Of a stretch of DNA of 64,000 bases, positions 46,453 to 55,779 are shown in pieces. The stretch lies in assembly GCF_900156045.1 (NCBI RefSeq), contig NZ_FTMX01000001.1:682001-746000 (forward strand). Reading direction: 5' to 3'. Source of the DNA: Peribacillus simplex (GTDB taxonomy: Bacteria > Bacillota > Bacilli > Bacillales > DSM-1321). A program made the position numbers and the translations under genes. The notes under the pieces are model-generated. The model ran no database searches. It saw only the letters and a program-made list of their open reading frames with translations, and was not told the DNA's origin. The first letter of the stretch is position 1, and each line of letters begins with the position of its first letter.

Positions 46453-46475
46453 GACCGGGAAACCGGTCTTTTTTT
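46453..46475 (+). terminator. Terminator of lemA-TPM operon
   Basis: GACCGG-GAAA-CCGGTC followed by seven T. It directly abuts the repeat element copy 1. Confidence 0.88.
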
Positions 46476-46477
46476 AT

Positions 46478-46695
46478 GCTCTTTTCGTAAAGATTGTTGT
46501 TTTTAAAACGAAACGATTTAAGGTTGATTGGAGCGGAAGTGCGAGACTCCCGCGGGAGCAGCGGGACAGGTGAGACCCCGCAGGCGTTCACGCCGAGGAG
46601 GCTCACCGCCCGCCCCGAGGAAAGCGAGCATTGGAGGGGAAATCAACCACACCGCATTACTTGGTGAATAGCAACAAAGTATGCGAAAACAGCCT
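46478..46695 (+). repeat. Bacillaceae intergenic repeat, copy 1
   Basis: 218 bp, GC-rich centre with long complementary segments (GTGCGAGACTCCCGCGGGAG, GGTGAGACCCCGCAGGCG, GCCGAGGAGGCTCACC) framed by GTTGATTGG and AATCAACC. Copy 2 at 54639 matches almost base for base, including AT-rich flanks GCTCTTTTCGTAAAG and AACAAAGTATGCGAAAACAG. No coding capacity. The same type of element is common in Bacillus-related genomes. Confidence 0.88.
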
Positions 46696-46804
46696 TTTTT
46701 TTCATGGTCCCTGTATTTTAAGGAAGTTGGACCAACAATGGAAAACCTTTCAGCACATCTATTTTCAGCAGGAAAGAGATAATAAAAATGTTCGGAAAGG
46801 CGGG

Positions 46805-47269
46805 ATGACCTTGCGGACGTTTTCTTTATTGAAAGGAATGCCGGTTTTTACAATCAAAGGAGAAAGAATCGGCACGGTCCACGATTTATCAATTTCGGAA
46901 ATGGGACAGGTAACAGGGCTGGTCGTTCATCAGCAAGCTTTGTTCAAAAGGGCTTTTCATTTGAAACTTGACGATATTTCAACATTCGGTCCAGATGGGG
47001 TCGTGATCGGGCAACAAGATTCAGCCTTAAGTAAAATGCCTGCGGATTCCATTTGCTTATCGAAGGACGAGTTATTGGGACGCATGCTTTTTTCAGAAAT
47101 GGGCGAAGAGCTTGGTTTACTGCAGGATGTATATTTCAAGGAGAAAATGGGCACGATTATAGCGTATGAAACAACGGATGGATTTTTCTCTGAGTCGACA
47201 GTGATAAAATCAAAACAGCCGCCTGCATTAGGGAAGGATACCATCATTGTTTCAGTTTATGAACAGTGA
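46805..47269 (+). CDS. yrrD: PRC-barrel domain protein
   Basis: 154 residues with two PRC-barrel halves: 'SLLKGMPVFTIKGERIGTVHDLSISEMGQVTGLVV' (about 6-40) and 'LLGRMLFSEMGEELGLLQDVYFKEKMGTIIAY' (about 93-125). Function unknown; the fold binds RNA or proteins. Its position next to yrzR/yrzQ/yrrI is as in Bacillus. The ATG at 46805 has only a poor Shine-Dalgarno; TTG 46811 is an alternative. An upstream open frame runs into the repeat element and is not believed. Confidence 0.8.
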   Translation: MTLRTFSLLKGMPVFTIKGERIGTVHDLSISEMGQVTGLVVHQQALFKRAFHLKLDDISTFGPDGVVIGQQDSALSKMPADSICLSKDELLGRMLFSEMGEELGLLQDVYFKEKMGTIIAYETTDGFFSESTVIKSKQPPALGKDTIIVSVYEQ

Positions 47270-47279
47270 GGTGTCCATT

Positions 47280-47474
47280 TTGGAAATTAAATGTCCGAAT
47301 TGCCGCAGTAAAGATGTTGGGAAGATTGGCGTAAATCAATATTATTGCTGGAATTGCTTTATTGAAATGACTCTATCCGAAGGGCTCATTAATACGCATC
47401 AGGTCGAGGAAGATGGAAGTTTAAGCTCATTGGACGATTTGTTTGAGGAAAATGACCGCCGCTTCAGTATGTAA
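47280..47474 (+). CDS. yrzR: Small zinc-ribbon protein
   Basis: 64 residues. Two C-x2-C knuckles (CPNC at residues 5-8 and CWNC near 23) form a zinc ribbon; the rest is acidic and ends 'SLDDLFEENDRRFSM'. TTG start at 47280 with GTGAGGTG upstream; overlap with yrrD is avoided by this start. The symbol is a positional assignment (between yrrD and yrrI in Bacillus). Confidence 0.75.
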   Translation: MEIKCPNCRSKDVGKIGVNQYYCWNCFIEMTLSEGLINTHQVEEDGSLSSLDDLFEENDRRFSM

Positions 47475-47495
47475 TTAACGGAAGAGGTGTTTGCA

Positions 47496-47609
47496 ATGGC
47501 TAGACGTTCACGCAATACTCTAATGAATATGGGTTCGGACTTGATGAACTCGAAGATGGTCAAACGGAACATGAAGAAAATACGCAAAAGATTAAAGTCA
47601 TTATTATAG
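47496..47609 (+). CDS. yrzQ: 37-residue basic protein
   Basis: 37 residues starting MARRSRNTLMNMGSDLM and ending in a very basic stretch (KRNMKKIRKRLKSLL). GAAGAGGTG lies 8 nt before the ATG. Too short for standard length cut-offs but positioned as the small basic gene yrzQ in Bacillus. Function unknown; RNA or membrane binding is possible. Confidence 0.65.
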   Translation: MARRSRNTLMNMGSDLMNSKMVKRNMKKIRKRLKSLL

Positions 47610-47702
47610 CAGGAATGGGTGTCCTGAATTAATGAGGGCACTCTTTTTTATGTATGAAAACCTTCCGCCTTTCGAAGAATAAATGAGCGGGAGGTGTTTA
47701 TT

Positions 47703-48779
47703 GTGAGTATTCGTTTAAAGTGGTTTTATCGCCTGGGTTTTTTATTGCTCTTATTTTTCGTTATCTATATTTTTATGAAACTTAAGCCCATGTGGGGACC
47801 TGCCGTTACTGTATGCGTGACGGTATTGCTGCCTTTTTTGATTGGTGCGTTCATCAGTTACTTGCTGCACCCTGTAGTGGAATATTTAAATGAGAAAGGG
47901 ATGCGTCGCTGGCTTTCAATTACAATCATCTATTTGTTGTTTTTCGGTGGGATCGGCTTTGCTGTCTATAAAGGTATTCCCGTGATCGTCAGCCAGGTTC
48001 GCGAGCTGTCAGAAAGCGTGCCGGAACTGGTTGAACAGTACCGGGGCAGGATCGATAAGCTCAATCATCAAACGGCTGCATGGCCGTTCGGGATTCATGA
48101 AAGATTCGAGGAAGGCGTCACCCTTTTCGAAGGTTGGCTGAAGCGCATTCCTGAAAAGGCGATGGAGTATGCAATGAAGATGATAGATTTCATCGTCCTG
48201 ATTGCGTTGATTCCATTCATTGCTTTTTATATCCTGAAAGATTTCACTGTGTTAAAAAAAATGGCATGGTATATGACCCCGAAAAAATGGCGCAAGCAGG
48301 GGCGGGCATTCGTTCGTGATGTGGATGCGTCGCTTGGCGGCTATATCCGCGGACAAATCATCGTTTGTGTCGTGATCGGTTTGATTTCCTCGCTGCTCTT
48401 CTGGATATTCGGAATGAAATATCCGCTTCTATTGGGGGCGATAATCGGAATAACGAATGTCATCCCGTATTTCGGGCCGATTATCGGGGCCATTCCTGCA
48501 GTGGTCATCGCCGCGACAATGTCAGTTAAAATGGTGTTGATCATCGCGGTCATCGTGCTCGTACTTCAATTTCTTGAGGGAAATATCCTGTCGCCGTTAA
48601 TAGTCGGTAAAAGCCTCCATATGCATCCGCTGTTCATCATGCTTGCATTATTGGCCGGGGGCGAAATAGGCGGTATCGTGGGCATGGTCCTTTCGATTCC
48701 CATCTTGGCTGTGTTGAAAGTTTTTGTGCTTCATGCCCGCGTTCACTTTAGAAAGAAGCCGCCGCTTATTGACAAATAA
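47703..48779 (+). CDS. yrrI: AI-2E family transporter
   Basis: 358 residues, seven to eight membrane helices: two at the N-terminus, a soluble section (about 85-150), then a cluster ending 'GNILSPLIVGKSLHMHPLFIMLALLAGGEIGGIVGM', the conserved family motif. Substrate unproven (some members export autoinducer-2 or move Na+/H+). The GTG at 47703 is chosen because GGAGGTG lies 6 nt before it. The alaS promoter begins inside its last codons. Confidence 0.88.
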   Translation: MSIRLKWFYRLGFLLLLFFVIYIFMKLKPMWGPAVTVCVTVLLPFLIGAFISYLLHPVVEYLNEKGMRRWLSITIIYLLFFGGIGFAVYKGIPVIVSQVRELSESVPELVEQYRGRIDKLNHQTAAWPFGIHERFEEGVTLFEGWLKRIPEKAMEYAMKMIDFIVLIALIPFIAFYILKDFTVLKKMAWYMTPKKWRKQGRAFVRDVDASLGGYIRGQIIVCVVIGLISSLLFWIFGMKYPLLLGAIIGITNVIPYFGPIIGAIPAVVIAATMSVKMVLIIAVIVLVLQFLEGNILSPLIVGKSLHMHPLFIMLALLAGGEIGGIVGMVLSIPILAVLKVFVLHARVHFRKKPPLIDK

Positions 48780-48797
48780 AAGTCTTGTGAATATAAT
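48769..48797 (+). promoter_or_regulatory. Sigma-A promoter of alaS
   Basis: Exact consensus TTGACA (48769-48774), 17-nt spacer, exact TATAAT (48792-48797). The -35 lies across the yrrI stop codon. Transcription would begin near 48804 and lead into the T-box. Confidence 0.88.
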
Positions 48798-48803
48798 CCA
48801 TTA

Positions 48804-49055
48804 CATAAGATAATTCGTTGAAGGATGAAGTATGCTGAAGTCCATCTAAAAGAGAGGGGTCCCCTAGGCTGAAAGGGACTGCCAGGTGAAGAGCAGCAGA
48901 AAGCTAGTCCTGAGAGCAGCTAATACCTGCCGTCATGCCGCGTTAAGGCTTTTATGAAGGTGATGGGCCTGGGTGAATTCCTGCGTCCATAATCAGGGTG
49001 GTACCGCGAGTCAACTCTCGTCCCTGTTTTTGGGATGGGGGTTTTTTGTGTGCTC
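48804..49055 (+). promoter_or_regulatory. T-box leader of alaS
   Basis: The T-box sequence AGGGTGGTACCGCG is at 48995-49008 and is followed by the competing terminator (CTCTCGTCCC ... GGGATGGGGG, T6). Upstream is a long stem I region with the AGAGAG-like and 'GCTGAAAG' segments expected. Uncharged tRNA-Ala would stabilise the antiterminator and allow alaS transcription. The specifier codon was not worked out by full folding. Confidence 0.9.
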
Positions 49056-49088
49056 AAAATTACATAATTTTCAAAGGAGGATATATAT

Positions 49089-51725
49089 ATGAAGTATTTA
49101 ACTGGTGCTCAAATCCGCCAAATGTATTTAGATTTTTTTAGTGAAAAAGGCCATAACATCGAACCAAGTGCGTCATTGGTTCCTCATGAAGATCCATCAT
49201 TGCTTTGGATCAATTCCGGGGTGGCGACGTTAAAGAAATATTTTGATGGACGGGTGATTCCTGAAAATCCAAGGATTACAAATGCCCAAAAGGCCATCCG
49301 TACGAACGATATTGAAAACGTAGGGAAAACGGCACGTCATCATACGTTTTTCGAAATGCTCGGAAACTTCTCCATTGGTGAATACTTCAAAGAAGAAGCC
49401 ATCACATGGGCTTGGGAGTTTTTGACGGATGAAAAATGGATTGGCTTCGACAAAGAGAAATTGGCTGTGACGATCCATCCTGAAGATGATGAAGCATTCG
49501 AACTCTGGAATAAGAAAATCGGTGTTCCTGCTGAAAGGATCATTCGCCTGGAAGAAAACTTCTGGGATATCGGTGAGGGTCCAAGCGGCCCGAATACAGA
49601 GATTTTCTATGACCGCGGACCGGCATATGGCGATGATCCGAATGATCCGGAACTATATCCAGGCGGGGAAAATGAACGTCATCTGGAAGTCTGGAACCTT
49701 GTGTTTTCTCAGTTCAACCATAATCCTGATGGTTCATACACACCGCTTCCAAAGAAGAATATCGATACAGGCATGGGTCTTGAACGTATGGCTTCCGTCG
49801 TTCAAGATGTGGCGACGAACTATGATACGGATTTATTCATGCCAATCATCCGTGCAGTCGAAGAGATTTCCGATGTGAAGTATGGTGTTGATACAGAAAA
49901 AGATGTGGCATTCAAGGTCATTGCCGACCATATCCGTACGGTAGCCTTTGCTGTAGGTGACGGGGCTCTACCATCCAACGAAGGCCGCGGTTATGTATTG
50001 CGCCGTTTACTTCGCAGGGCGGTTCGATATGCTAAGCAAATCAACATCAATCGACCATTCATGTTCGAGCTTGTGACGGTCGTAGGCGAAATCATGAAAG
50101 ACTTCTACCCTGAAGTCCTCAACAATAAAGAGTTCATTGCAAAAGTAATCAAAAATGAAGAGGAACGCTTCCATGAAACTCTAAATGATGGACTGTCCAT
50201 CCTTTCTGAAGTCATTAAAAAGGAAAAGGAAAAAGGCGGTACGACCATTCCGGGCAGTGATGCATTCCGTTTATATGACACATATGGTTTCCCGATTGAG
50301 TTAACGGAAGAATATGCAGAAGAAGAAGGCATGACGGTCGATCAAGCCGGATTTGAAAAAGAGATGGATGCACAGCGTGAACGTGCCCGTTCAGCGCGTC
50401 AAGATGTGGATTCCATGCAAATACAAGGCGGGGTATTGGGCGATATAAAAGTTGAAAGTGAATTTGTCGGCTATGATCAAATAGCTGTCGACGCGAAAGT
50501 TGCTGCCATCATTAAAAATGGCGAGCTTGTTACGGAGGCAGAAGAAGGGGAAGAAGTTCAAGTGATACTGGACAAGACTCCTTTCTACGCGGAAAGCGGC
50601 GGACAAATAGCCGATACAGGAACGATGGCCAGTGAATCCGTGAAGGTTGATGTCCATGATGTCCAAAAAGCTCCTAATGGCCAAAATCTGCACCGTGTGA
50701 CAGTTACTGCCGGCACTTTAACAGCAGATTCCAATATCGTTGCTGCGGTAAATCAAGAAAACCGCATCCATATCACGAAAAACCATACAGCGACGCACCT
50801 TCTGCATCAAGCGTTAAAAGATGTGCTTGGTACACATGTCAACCAAGCTGGTTCACTCGTACAGGCTGAGCGCCTTCGCTTCGACTTCTCTCATTTTGGT
50901 CAGATAACGGCGGAAGAGATTGAAAGAATCGAAACGATTGTTAATGAAAAGATTTGGCAAAGCTTACAAGTGAATACGGACTATAAAAACATCGATGAAG
51001 CCAAGGCTATGGGCGCAATGGCCTTGTTCGGCGAAAAATATGGCAAGATTGTCCGTGTCGTTCAAATAGGCGATTACAGTCTAGAACTTTGCGGCGGTGT
51101 CCATGTCCCGAATACAGCGGTAATCGGCTTGTTCAAAATCGTTTCCGAAAGCGGCATCGGTGCAGGGACTCGCCGTATAGAAGCGGTAACGGGTGCCGGG
51201 GCATACAAATTGATGACTGAGCAAATCGGTGTCTTGAAAGACGCGGCTGCTAAATTGAAAACGAACTTGAAAGACGTACCTTCAAGAATTGAAACGGTAC
51301 TTGCTGAAGTGAAGGATCTTCATCGTGAGAATGAAAGCCTTACTGCAAAATTAAGTAATATCGAAGCAAGCAGCCTTGTTTCTAACGTAAAAGACATAAA
51401 TGGGGTTCAAGTATTGGTGGCGAAGGTTCAAGCTACCGACATGAATAATCTGCGTGCCATGGCGGATGATTTGAAACAAAAGCTCGATTCTGTCATCATC
51501 GTATTAGGTTCGGCCCAAGGTGATAAAGTCAATTTGATTGCCGGGGTGACCAAGGATTACATCGATCGCGGTTTCCATGCTGGTAAATTGGTCAAAGAAG
51601 TTGCTTCCCGTTGCGGCGGTGGCGGTGGCGGACGTCCAGATATGGCCCAAGCCGGCGGAAAAGACCCTGAAAAATTGGATGCAGCACTTAATTTTGTTGA
51701 AGAATGGGTCTTATCGATTTCATAA
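49089..51725 (+). CDS. alaS: Alanyl-tRNA synthetase
   Basis: 878 residues. Class II catalytic core begins '[29 protein letters not shown]' and includes '[32 protein letters not shown]'; the editing domain has the zinc motif H-x3-H ('[12 protein letters not shown]') and 'CGGVHV'; the C-Ala domain ends with '[20 protein letters not shown]'. Charges tRNA-Ala and hydrolyses mischarged Ser/Gly. AAAGGAGG precedes the ATG. Confidence 0.97.
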   Translation: MKYLTGAQIRQMYLDFFSEKGHNIEPSASLVPHEDPSLLWINSGVATLKKYFDGRVIPENPRITNAQKAIRTNDIENVGKTARHHTFFEMLGNFSIGEYFKEEAITWAWEFLTDEKWIGFDKEKLAVTIHPEDDEAFELWNKKIGVPAERIIRLEENFWDIGEGPSGPNTEIFYDRGPAYGDDPNDPELYPGGENERHLEVWNLVFSQFNHNPDGSYTPLPKKNIDTGMGLERMASVVQDVATNYDTDLFMPIIRAVEEISDVKYGVDTEKDVAFKVIADHIRTVAFAVGDGALPSNEGRGYVLRRLLRRAVRYAKQININRPFMFELVTVVGEIMKDFYPEVLNNKEFIAKVIKNEEERFHETLNDGLSILSEVIKKEKEKGGTTIPGSDAFRLYDTYGFPIELTEEYAEEEGMTVDQAGFEKEMDAQRERARSARQDVDSMQIQGGVLGDIKVESEFVGYDQIAVDAKVAAIIKNGELVTEAEEGEEVQVILDKTPFYAESGGQIADTGTMASESVKVDVHDVQKAPNGQNLHRVTVTAGTLTADSNIVAAVNQENRIHITKNHTATHLLHQALKDVLGTHVNQAGSLVQAERLRFDFSHFGQITAEEIERIETIVNEKIWQSLQVNTDYKNIDEAKAMGAMALFGEKYGKIVRVVQIGDYSLELCGGVHVPNTAVIGLFKIVSESGIGAGTRRIEAVTGAGAYKLMTEQIGVLKDAAAKLKTNLKDVPSRIETVLAEVKDLHRENESLTAKLSNIEASSLVSNVKDINGVQVLVAKVQATDMNNLRAMADDLKQKLDSVIIVLGSAQGDKVNLIAGVTKDYIDRGFHAGKLVKEVASRCGGGGGGRPDMAQAGGKDPEKLDAALNFVEEWVLSIS

Positions 51726-51791
51726 TCAATGGAAAGTGTTGTACAATGTAGGTAATAGTGGATTCTGGACGCTGAGGAGAGGTGCATGTTA

Positions 51792-52061
51792 ATGAGTTCC
51801 TTTGATAAAACGATGAAATTTAATTTTCCCGAAGAACCATTCGAAAGAGATGTACAAGAAGTATTGTCTCAAGTATATGTTGCACTTCAGGAAAAAGGTT
51901 ATAACCCGATAAACCAGATTGTCGGTTATCTATTATCTGGTGACCCGGCCTACATCCCGCGCCATATGGATGCTCGGAACATTATTCGTAAGCTTGAACG
52001 CGATGAAATCATCGAAGAATTGGTTAAGTCGTATCTTAAGAACCATCGAGAGGAATACTAA
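51792..52061 (+). CDS. yrzL: IreB-family regulatory protein (UPF0297)
   Basis: 89 residues with the invariant core '[21 protein letters not shown]' and '[17 protein letters not shown]'. In enterococci IreB is phosphorylated by a Ser/Thr kinase and modulates antibiotic tolerance. The ATG at 51792 has GGAGAGGTG 7 nt upstream; the earlier ATG at 51786 is 1 nt from that site. It overlaps ruvX by one base (TAATG). Confidence 0.92.
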   Translation: MSSFDKTMKFNFPEEPFERDVQEVLSQVYVALQEKGYNPINQIVGYLLSGDPAYIPRHMDARNIIRKLERDEIIEELVKSYLKNHREEY

Positions 52062-52486
52062 TGCGCACAATGGGACTTGATTTAGGTTCAAAAACCATCG
52101 GCGTCGCCCTGAGTGACGCGATGGGCTGGACTGCACAAGGATTGGAAACGATCAAAATTAACGAAGCTGGAAATGACTTCGGCTTTAAACGCCTCAATGA
52201 AATTATAAAAGAGCATGATGTTTCTAAAATTGTCCTCGGTTTACCTAAAAACATGAATGGGACTGTTGGACCGCGAGGCGAGATCAGCCAAGATTTCGCA
52301 AAGCGATTAGAAAACAAATTCAAGCTGCCGGTGTTTCTCTGGGATGAACGGTTGACAACTATGGCGGCTGAACGTGTCCTTCTTGAGGCGGACGTGAGCC
52401 GAAGCAAGCGCAAGAAAGTCATTGATAAAATGGCAGCTGTCATGATCCTGCAAGGATTCTTGGACAGACAAACAAATTCAATATGA
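52061..52486 (+). CDS. yrrK: Holliday junction resolvase-like protein YqgF/RuvX (YrrK)
   Basis: 141 residues, RNase H-like fold: '[22 protein letters not shown]' with first catalytic Asp, '[16 protein letters not shown]', and '[16 protein letters not shown]' with the other acidic residues. Members process pre-16S rRNA or Holliday junctions. Start overlaps the yrzL stop. Confidence 0.93.
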   Translation: MRTMGLDLGSKTIGVALSDAMGWTAQGLETIKINEAGNDFGFKRLNEIIKEHDVSKIVLGLPKNMNGTVGPRGEISQDFAKRLENKFKLPVFLWDERLTTMAAERVLLEADVSRSKRKKVIDKMAAVMILQGFLDRQTNSI

Positions 52487-52497
52487 GGTGAATACTA

Positions 52498-52788
52498 ATG
52501 GAACACGGCGAAAACAACATTACAGTAGTAGATGAAAACGGAAACGAGCAGCTTTGCGAAATCCTTTTCACATTCGATTCAGATAAATTCAACAAATCTT
52601 ATGTACTTTACTATCCGATGTCTGCAGAAGATGACGAGGAAGAAATTGAAATCCACGCTTCATCATTCGTACCAAGCGAAGATAATAAAGATGGTGAACT
52701 TACACCGATCGAAACAGAAGAAGAATGGGATCTTGTCGAAGAAATGTTAAATACATTCCTTGACCAAGAAGAAGCGGAAGAAGAATAA
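52498..52788 (+). CDS. yrzB: UPF0473 (DUF1292) acidic protein
   Basis: 96 residues, strongly acidic, with '[28 protein letters not shown]' and an all-acid tail (DQEEAEEE). Always behind yrzL and ruvX in Bacillus. Function unknown. GAGGTG lies 8 nt before the ATG. It is followed by a terminator. Confidence 0.9.
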   Translation: MEHGENNITVVDENGNEQLCEILFTFDSDKFNKSYVLYYPMSAEDDEEEIEIHASSFVPSEDNKDGELTPIETEEEWDLVEEMLNTFLDQEEAEEE

Positions 52789-52799
52789 GATTGGAAAAA

Positions 52800-52829
52800 A
52801 ACCGGCCCCTAAAGGTCGGTTCTTTTTTT
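52800..52829 (+). terminator. Terminator of yrzL-yrrK-yrzB
   Basis: AACCGGCC-CCTAA-AGGTCGGTT (one G-T pair) followed by CTTTTTTT. Confidence 0.8.
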
Positions 52830-52840
52830 GACAAAGGGGC

Positions 52841-52960
52841 AAGTTGATTGGAATAGGTGTGCGAGACTCCTGCTTAGAAAAGCGTGTCAAGGGGAGACCC
52901 CGAAGGCGCAAAGGCTCCGAGGAGGCTCCCGGACCGCCCGCGGAAAACGAGTGCCTGGAA
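52841..52960 (+). repeat. Bacillaceae intergenic repeat, divergent copy 3
   Basis: Begins AAGTTGATTGGAATAGGTGTGCGAGACTCCTGC and keeps GGGGAGACCCCG, GCCTCCGAGGAGGCTCCCGG-like and GCGGAAAACGAG segments of the family (only these short pieces align). The closing AATCAACC arm is missing, so it is degenerate. Confidence 0.7.
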
Positions 52961-53004
52961 AGCCCTTAAAAGGCCGGTTTTTTCATTTAAGTACCAGTAA
53001 CACC

Positions 53005-53181
53005 TTATCTTTTCTCTGCGAATAAAAGTATAAATGTAGCGAGCGGACCCAAAAATAATGATAGCAAGAACCAATTCAACGCCGTCCTATTTTTACCTTG
53101 AGCAAGTCCGGCGTTTATGAGCGCCAATGTCCCCCAACCTACAAAATAAGAATTATCCAACTCCTTCACACCTTTCTTCAT
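53005..53181 (-). CDS. 58-residue two-span membrane protein
   Basis: 58 residues on the minus strand: 'MKKGVKELDNSYFVGWGTLA', a helix ending at NAGLAQGKNRTALN, then a second helix (WFLLSLFLGPLATFILLFAEKR). The 'NW-LLS-FLGP-ATF' pattern is seen in small immunity-like or phage-type membrane proteins, but I cannot name the family. The ATG at 53181 has a weak binding site; a downstream TTG behind AAAGGTG could be the real start. It is the only minus-strand gene between yrrI and yrzA. Confidence 0.55.
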   Translation of the reverse strand: MKKGVKELDNSYFVGWGTLALINAGLAQGKNRTALNWFLLSLFLGPLATFILLFAEKR

Positions 53182-53495
53182 CTTAAATGAATAGTACCAT
53201 TCCTACATGGATATTCCTGTAATTTCCTGAAATGCCTAATACGGGAAGGGAACAATTTAGAGTGCATCTTTTAAGCTGAAGAAATTAGATATCACTATTT
53301 TCCTGTTAAATAACATCTGAATATTGACAAAAGTAGTGCATTTTTGCCATAAATAGAGTATTAATGAATGTAGTTTTGCAAAAAACATGTAATTATTTGT
53401 TGATTTTAGTATAATGTTCGAAGCAAAGATTAATTAGAGAAAGCATCATCTAGAAACCATTCTGTAGTTGGTGTGAGTTTGCAGGGGGAATGAAA
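53182..53495. other. Upstream region of mltG
   Basis: About 315 bp. A TTGACA at 53324 with CATAAA after 18 nt and a TATAAT at 53410-53415 are both possible promoter parts for mltG. No gene seen. Confidence 0.45.
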
Positions 53496-54632
53496 ATGGA
53501 TGAAAAAGATAAAAATTTATCTAAAAAGGAACACATCCGAATGAAATTGTTAGAACAGCAAGGAGAAGCCAAGCTGGTTCGTAAAATCATCATGATTACG
53601 ATAGCTTCGCTTATTTTACTAATTGGGATTGTTGGTCTTGTGGGCTTTTTATATATCAACTCAGCCATGAAACCAGTCGATCCGGATGATGACACCATCA
53701 AGAAAGTGAAAATCCCAATCGGTTCTTCCGTTAACGGAATTTCAACACTGCTTGAAGAGCAGGGAATAATCAAGGACGCACGCGTATTCAAATATTATAT
53801 TAAATTCCGCAATGAATCCGGTTTTCAGGCAGGGGAGTATAAATTATCACCTTCCATGCCAATTGAAGATATCGTCACAAGCATCAAAACCGGAAAACTC
53901 ATGAAGGAAGCTGCAATGAAGATAACGATTCCTGAAGGAAAGCAGCTTATCCAAATTGCCGATATCATCGCAGTGAAGACGGGTGAAGATCCGAAAAAGG
54001 TCTTTAAGAAATTGAATGATAAGAAGTTCGTAAATTCCATGCAAGAGAAATTTCCGCAGCTCCTGACCTCGGAAATTGAAAATGAAAAGGTTCTATATCC
54101 GCTTGAAGGGTACCTTTTCCCGGCTACTTATGACTTTTATGAGGAAAAGCCGACCCTGGAATCGATCGTCATCGAGATGCTGAAGAAAACGGAAGAAACA
54201 TTGCAGGCTTACGAGAGCCAAATGGACAAGAACGATTATTCCGTACACCAGATGCTGACCTTCGCTTCGCTTGTTGAAGAAGAGGCGACGGCGCAAGTCG
54301 ATCGCGGAAAAATAGCTTCCGTCTTTTACAATCGTATTGAGGAAGGTATGCCGCTTCAAACGGATCCGACCGTTTTGTATGCAAAGGGTTCACATAAGAG
54401 CAGGGTGTATTATAAAGACCTTGAGGTGAAATCCCCTTATAATACGTATAAGAACAAGGGGCTGCCGCCAGGACCGATTGCCAATGCCGGAACGACATCG
54501 ATCGATGCGGTACTGAAGCCTGAGAAAACGGATTATCTGTACTTTTTGGCAACACCTGAAGGGGAAGTCCTTTACTCCAAGACTTTGGATGACCACAATA
54601 ACAAAAAGGCAGAGCATATTTCCAATAAATAA
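53496..54632 (+). CDS. mltG: Endolytic murein transglycosylase
   Basis: 378 residues. N-terminal helix (about 30-52, IASLILLIGIVGLVGFLYI), a LysM-like domain, then the YceG catalytic domain: 'LTFASLVEEEATAQVDRGKIASVFYNRI' holds the catalytic Glu, followed by 'LQTDPTVLYA' and 'SPYNTYKNKGLPPGPIANAG'. Cuts nascent glycan strands and sets chain length. The ATG at 53496 has AGGGGGA 6 nt upstream; an ATG two codons earlier touches that site. B. subtilis yrrL is the equivalent. Confidence 0.93.
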   Translation: MDEKDKNLSKKEHIRMKLLEQQGEAKLVRKIIMITIASLILLIGIVGLVGFLYINSAMKPVDPDDDTIKKVKIPIGSSVNGISTLLEEQGIIKDARVFKYYIKFRNESGFQAGEYKLSPSMPIEDIVTSIKTGKLMKEAAMKITIPEGKQLIQIADIIAVKTGEDPKKVFKKLNDKKFVNSMQEKFPQLLTSEIENEKVLYPLEGYLFPATYDFYEEKPTLESIVIEMLKKTEETLQAYESQMDKNDYSVHQMLTFASLVEEEATAQVDRGKIASVFYNRIEEGMPLQTDPTVLYAKGSHKSRVYYKDLEVKSPYNTYKNKGLPPGPIANAGTTSIDAVLKPEKTDYLYFLATPEGEVLYSKTLDDHNNKKAEHISNK

Positions 54633-54638
54633 ATGAAA

Positions 54639-54853
54639 GCTCTTTTCGTAAAGCTTGTTGTTTTTATAACGAAACGATTTAAGGTTGATTGGAGCGGAAG
54701 TGCGAGACTCCTGCAGGAGCAGCGGGACAGGTGAGACCCCACAGGCGTTTACGCCGAGGAGGCTCACCGCCCGCCCCGCGGAAAGCGAGCAATGGAGAGG
54801 AAATCAACCACACCGCAATACTTGGTTAGGAACAAAGTATGCGAAAACAGCCT
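54639..54853 (+). repeat. Bacillaceae intergenic repeat, copy 2
   Basis: 215 bp, nearly identical to the element at 46478 over its whole length including AT-rich flanks. It sits directly behind the mltG stop codon, whereas copy 1 sits directly behind a terminator, so both are placed just past the end of a gene. Confidence 0.88.
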
Positions 54854-54876
54854 AAATGAAAAATAGCAATGAGACT

Positions 54877-54987
54877 GTGGGGGGAGAGATATTACTTTCC
54901 CCTTGTTTTTATGATAGAATAGTACAAGTGAATTTTTGATCCGATTCTAAATCGGTGACGTAACTCGGCGAATGCCGGGTTTTATTT
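54877..54987 (+). terminator. Two hairpins upstream of trmR
   Basis: A stem GGGGGGAGAG/TTTCCCCTTG followed by TTTTT (54877-54908) could end mltG transcripts. A second hairpin ACTCGGC-GAAT-GCCGGGT followed by TTTATTTT (54963-54987) lies in front of trmR; between them TATGATAGAATAG may be a promoter. A short leader with attenuation is possible. Confidence 0.5.
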
Positions 54988-55113
54988 TGAAAGATAAGGA
55001 AATGTAGATCGTCAAGCATACTTGTTTCAGCTCCTTGTGAAGAAATTGCCCAATCAATTTTTTCATGTTACTGACCAAGCGCTTTTGTTTTCCTTATAAA
55101 TGGAGGAAACGTT

Positions 55114-55779
55114 TTGAACGGAAAAATAGAACAATATCTTCATTCCTTAATTCCGGAGCGTACGGGTTTGCTTAAGGAGTTGGAAGATTTTGCGATGGAA
55201 AATAATGTGCCGATCATGGAGCCCGAAGGCATTGAGGTACTGCTTCAGATTTTAAGGCTTCATCAGCCAAAGGCGATATTGGAAGTGGGTTCGGCAATTG
55301 GCTATTCGGCCATTAGGATGGCTGAGACCCTTCCGGAAGCTCGAATCGTCACACTTGAACGGAATGAAGCCCGTATTGAGCAGGCAAGGGCTAACTTCAA
55401 GAAGGCGGGACTGTCGGAAAGGATCACCCTCATTGAAGGGGATGCTCTTGAAGCGGGCCCGAAAGTGATGGAACACGGTCCGTTTGATATCATCTTCGTT
55501 GATGCAGCTAAAGGGCAGTACAAGCGATTCTTTGAACTGTTTGAACCATTCCTTGCCGGTGCTGGCATTATCATTACTGATAATGTTTTATTTAAAGGCT
55601 TGGTTGCTGAAAACATTGAAGAAATGGAAATGACGAGAAGAAAGCGAGCTCTTATTAAAAAAATCAGAGACTTTAACATCTGGTTACATGACCATCCCAA
55701 CTTCGATACCGTAATTTTGCCGATTGGTGATGGTGTGGCCATTAGTAAACATAGAGGTGACAAAAATGAAAAAGCCTGA
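55114..55779 (+). CDS. trmR: tRNA 5-hydroxyuridine methyltransferase
   Basis: 221 residues, class I SAM fold of the O-methyltransferase_3 type: 'ILEVGSAIGYSAIRMAETLP' (motif I), 'IFVDAAKGQYKRFFELF' and 'ITDNVLFKG'. TrmR (YrrM) methylates 5-hydroxyuridine at tRNA position 34 to 5-methoxyuridine; the next two genes supply the hydroxyl group. TTG start with ATGGAGG upstream. It overlaps yrrN by 14 bases. Confidence 0.92.
   Translation: MNGKIEQYLHSLIPERTGLLKELEDFAMENNVPIMEPEGIEVLLQILRLHQPKAILEVGSAIGYSAIRMAETLPEARIVTLERNEARIEQARANFKKAGLSERITLIEGDALEAGPKVMEHGPFDIIFVDAAKGQYKRFFELFEPFLAGAGIIITDNVLFKGLVAENIEEMEMTRRKRALIKKIRDFNIWLHDHPNFDTVILPIGDGVAISKHRGDKNEKA

Noticed and set aside
46631-46804. Upstream extension of yrrD
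   Set aside because: The extension reads through the intergenic repeat and shows no protein-like sequence.
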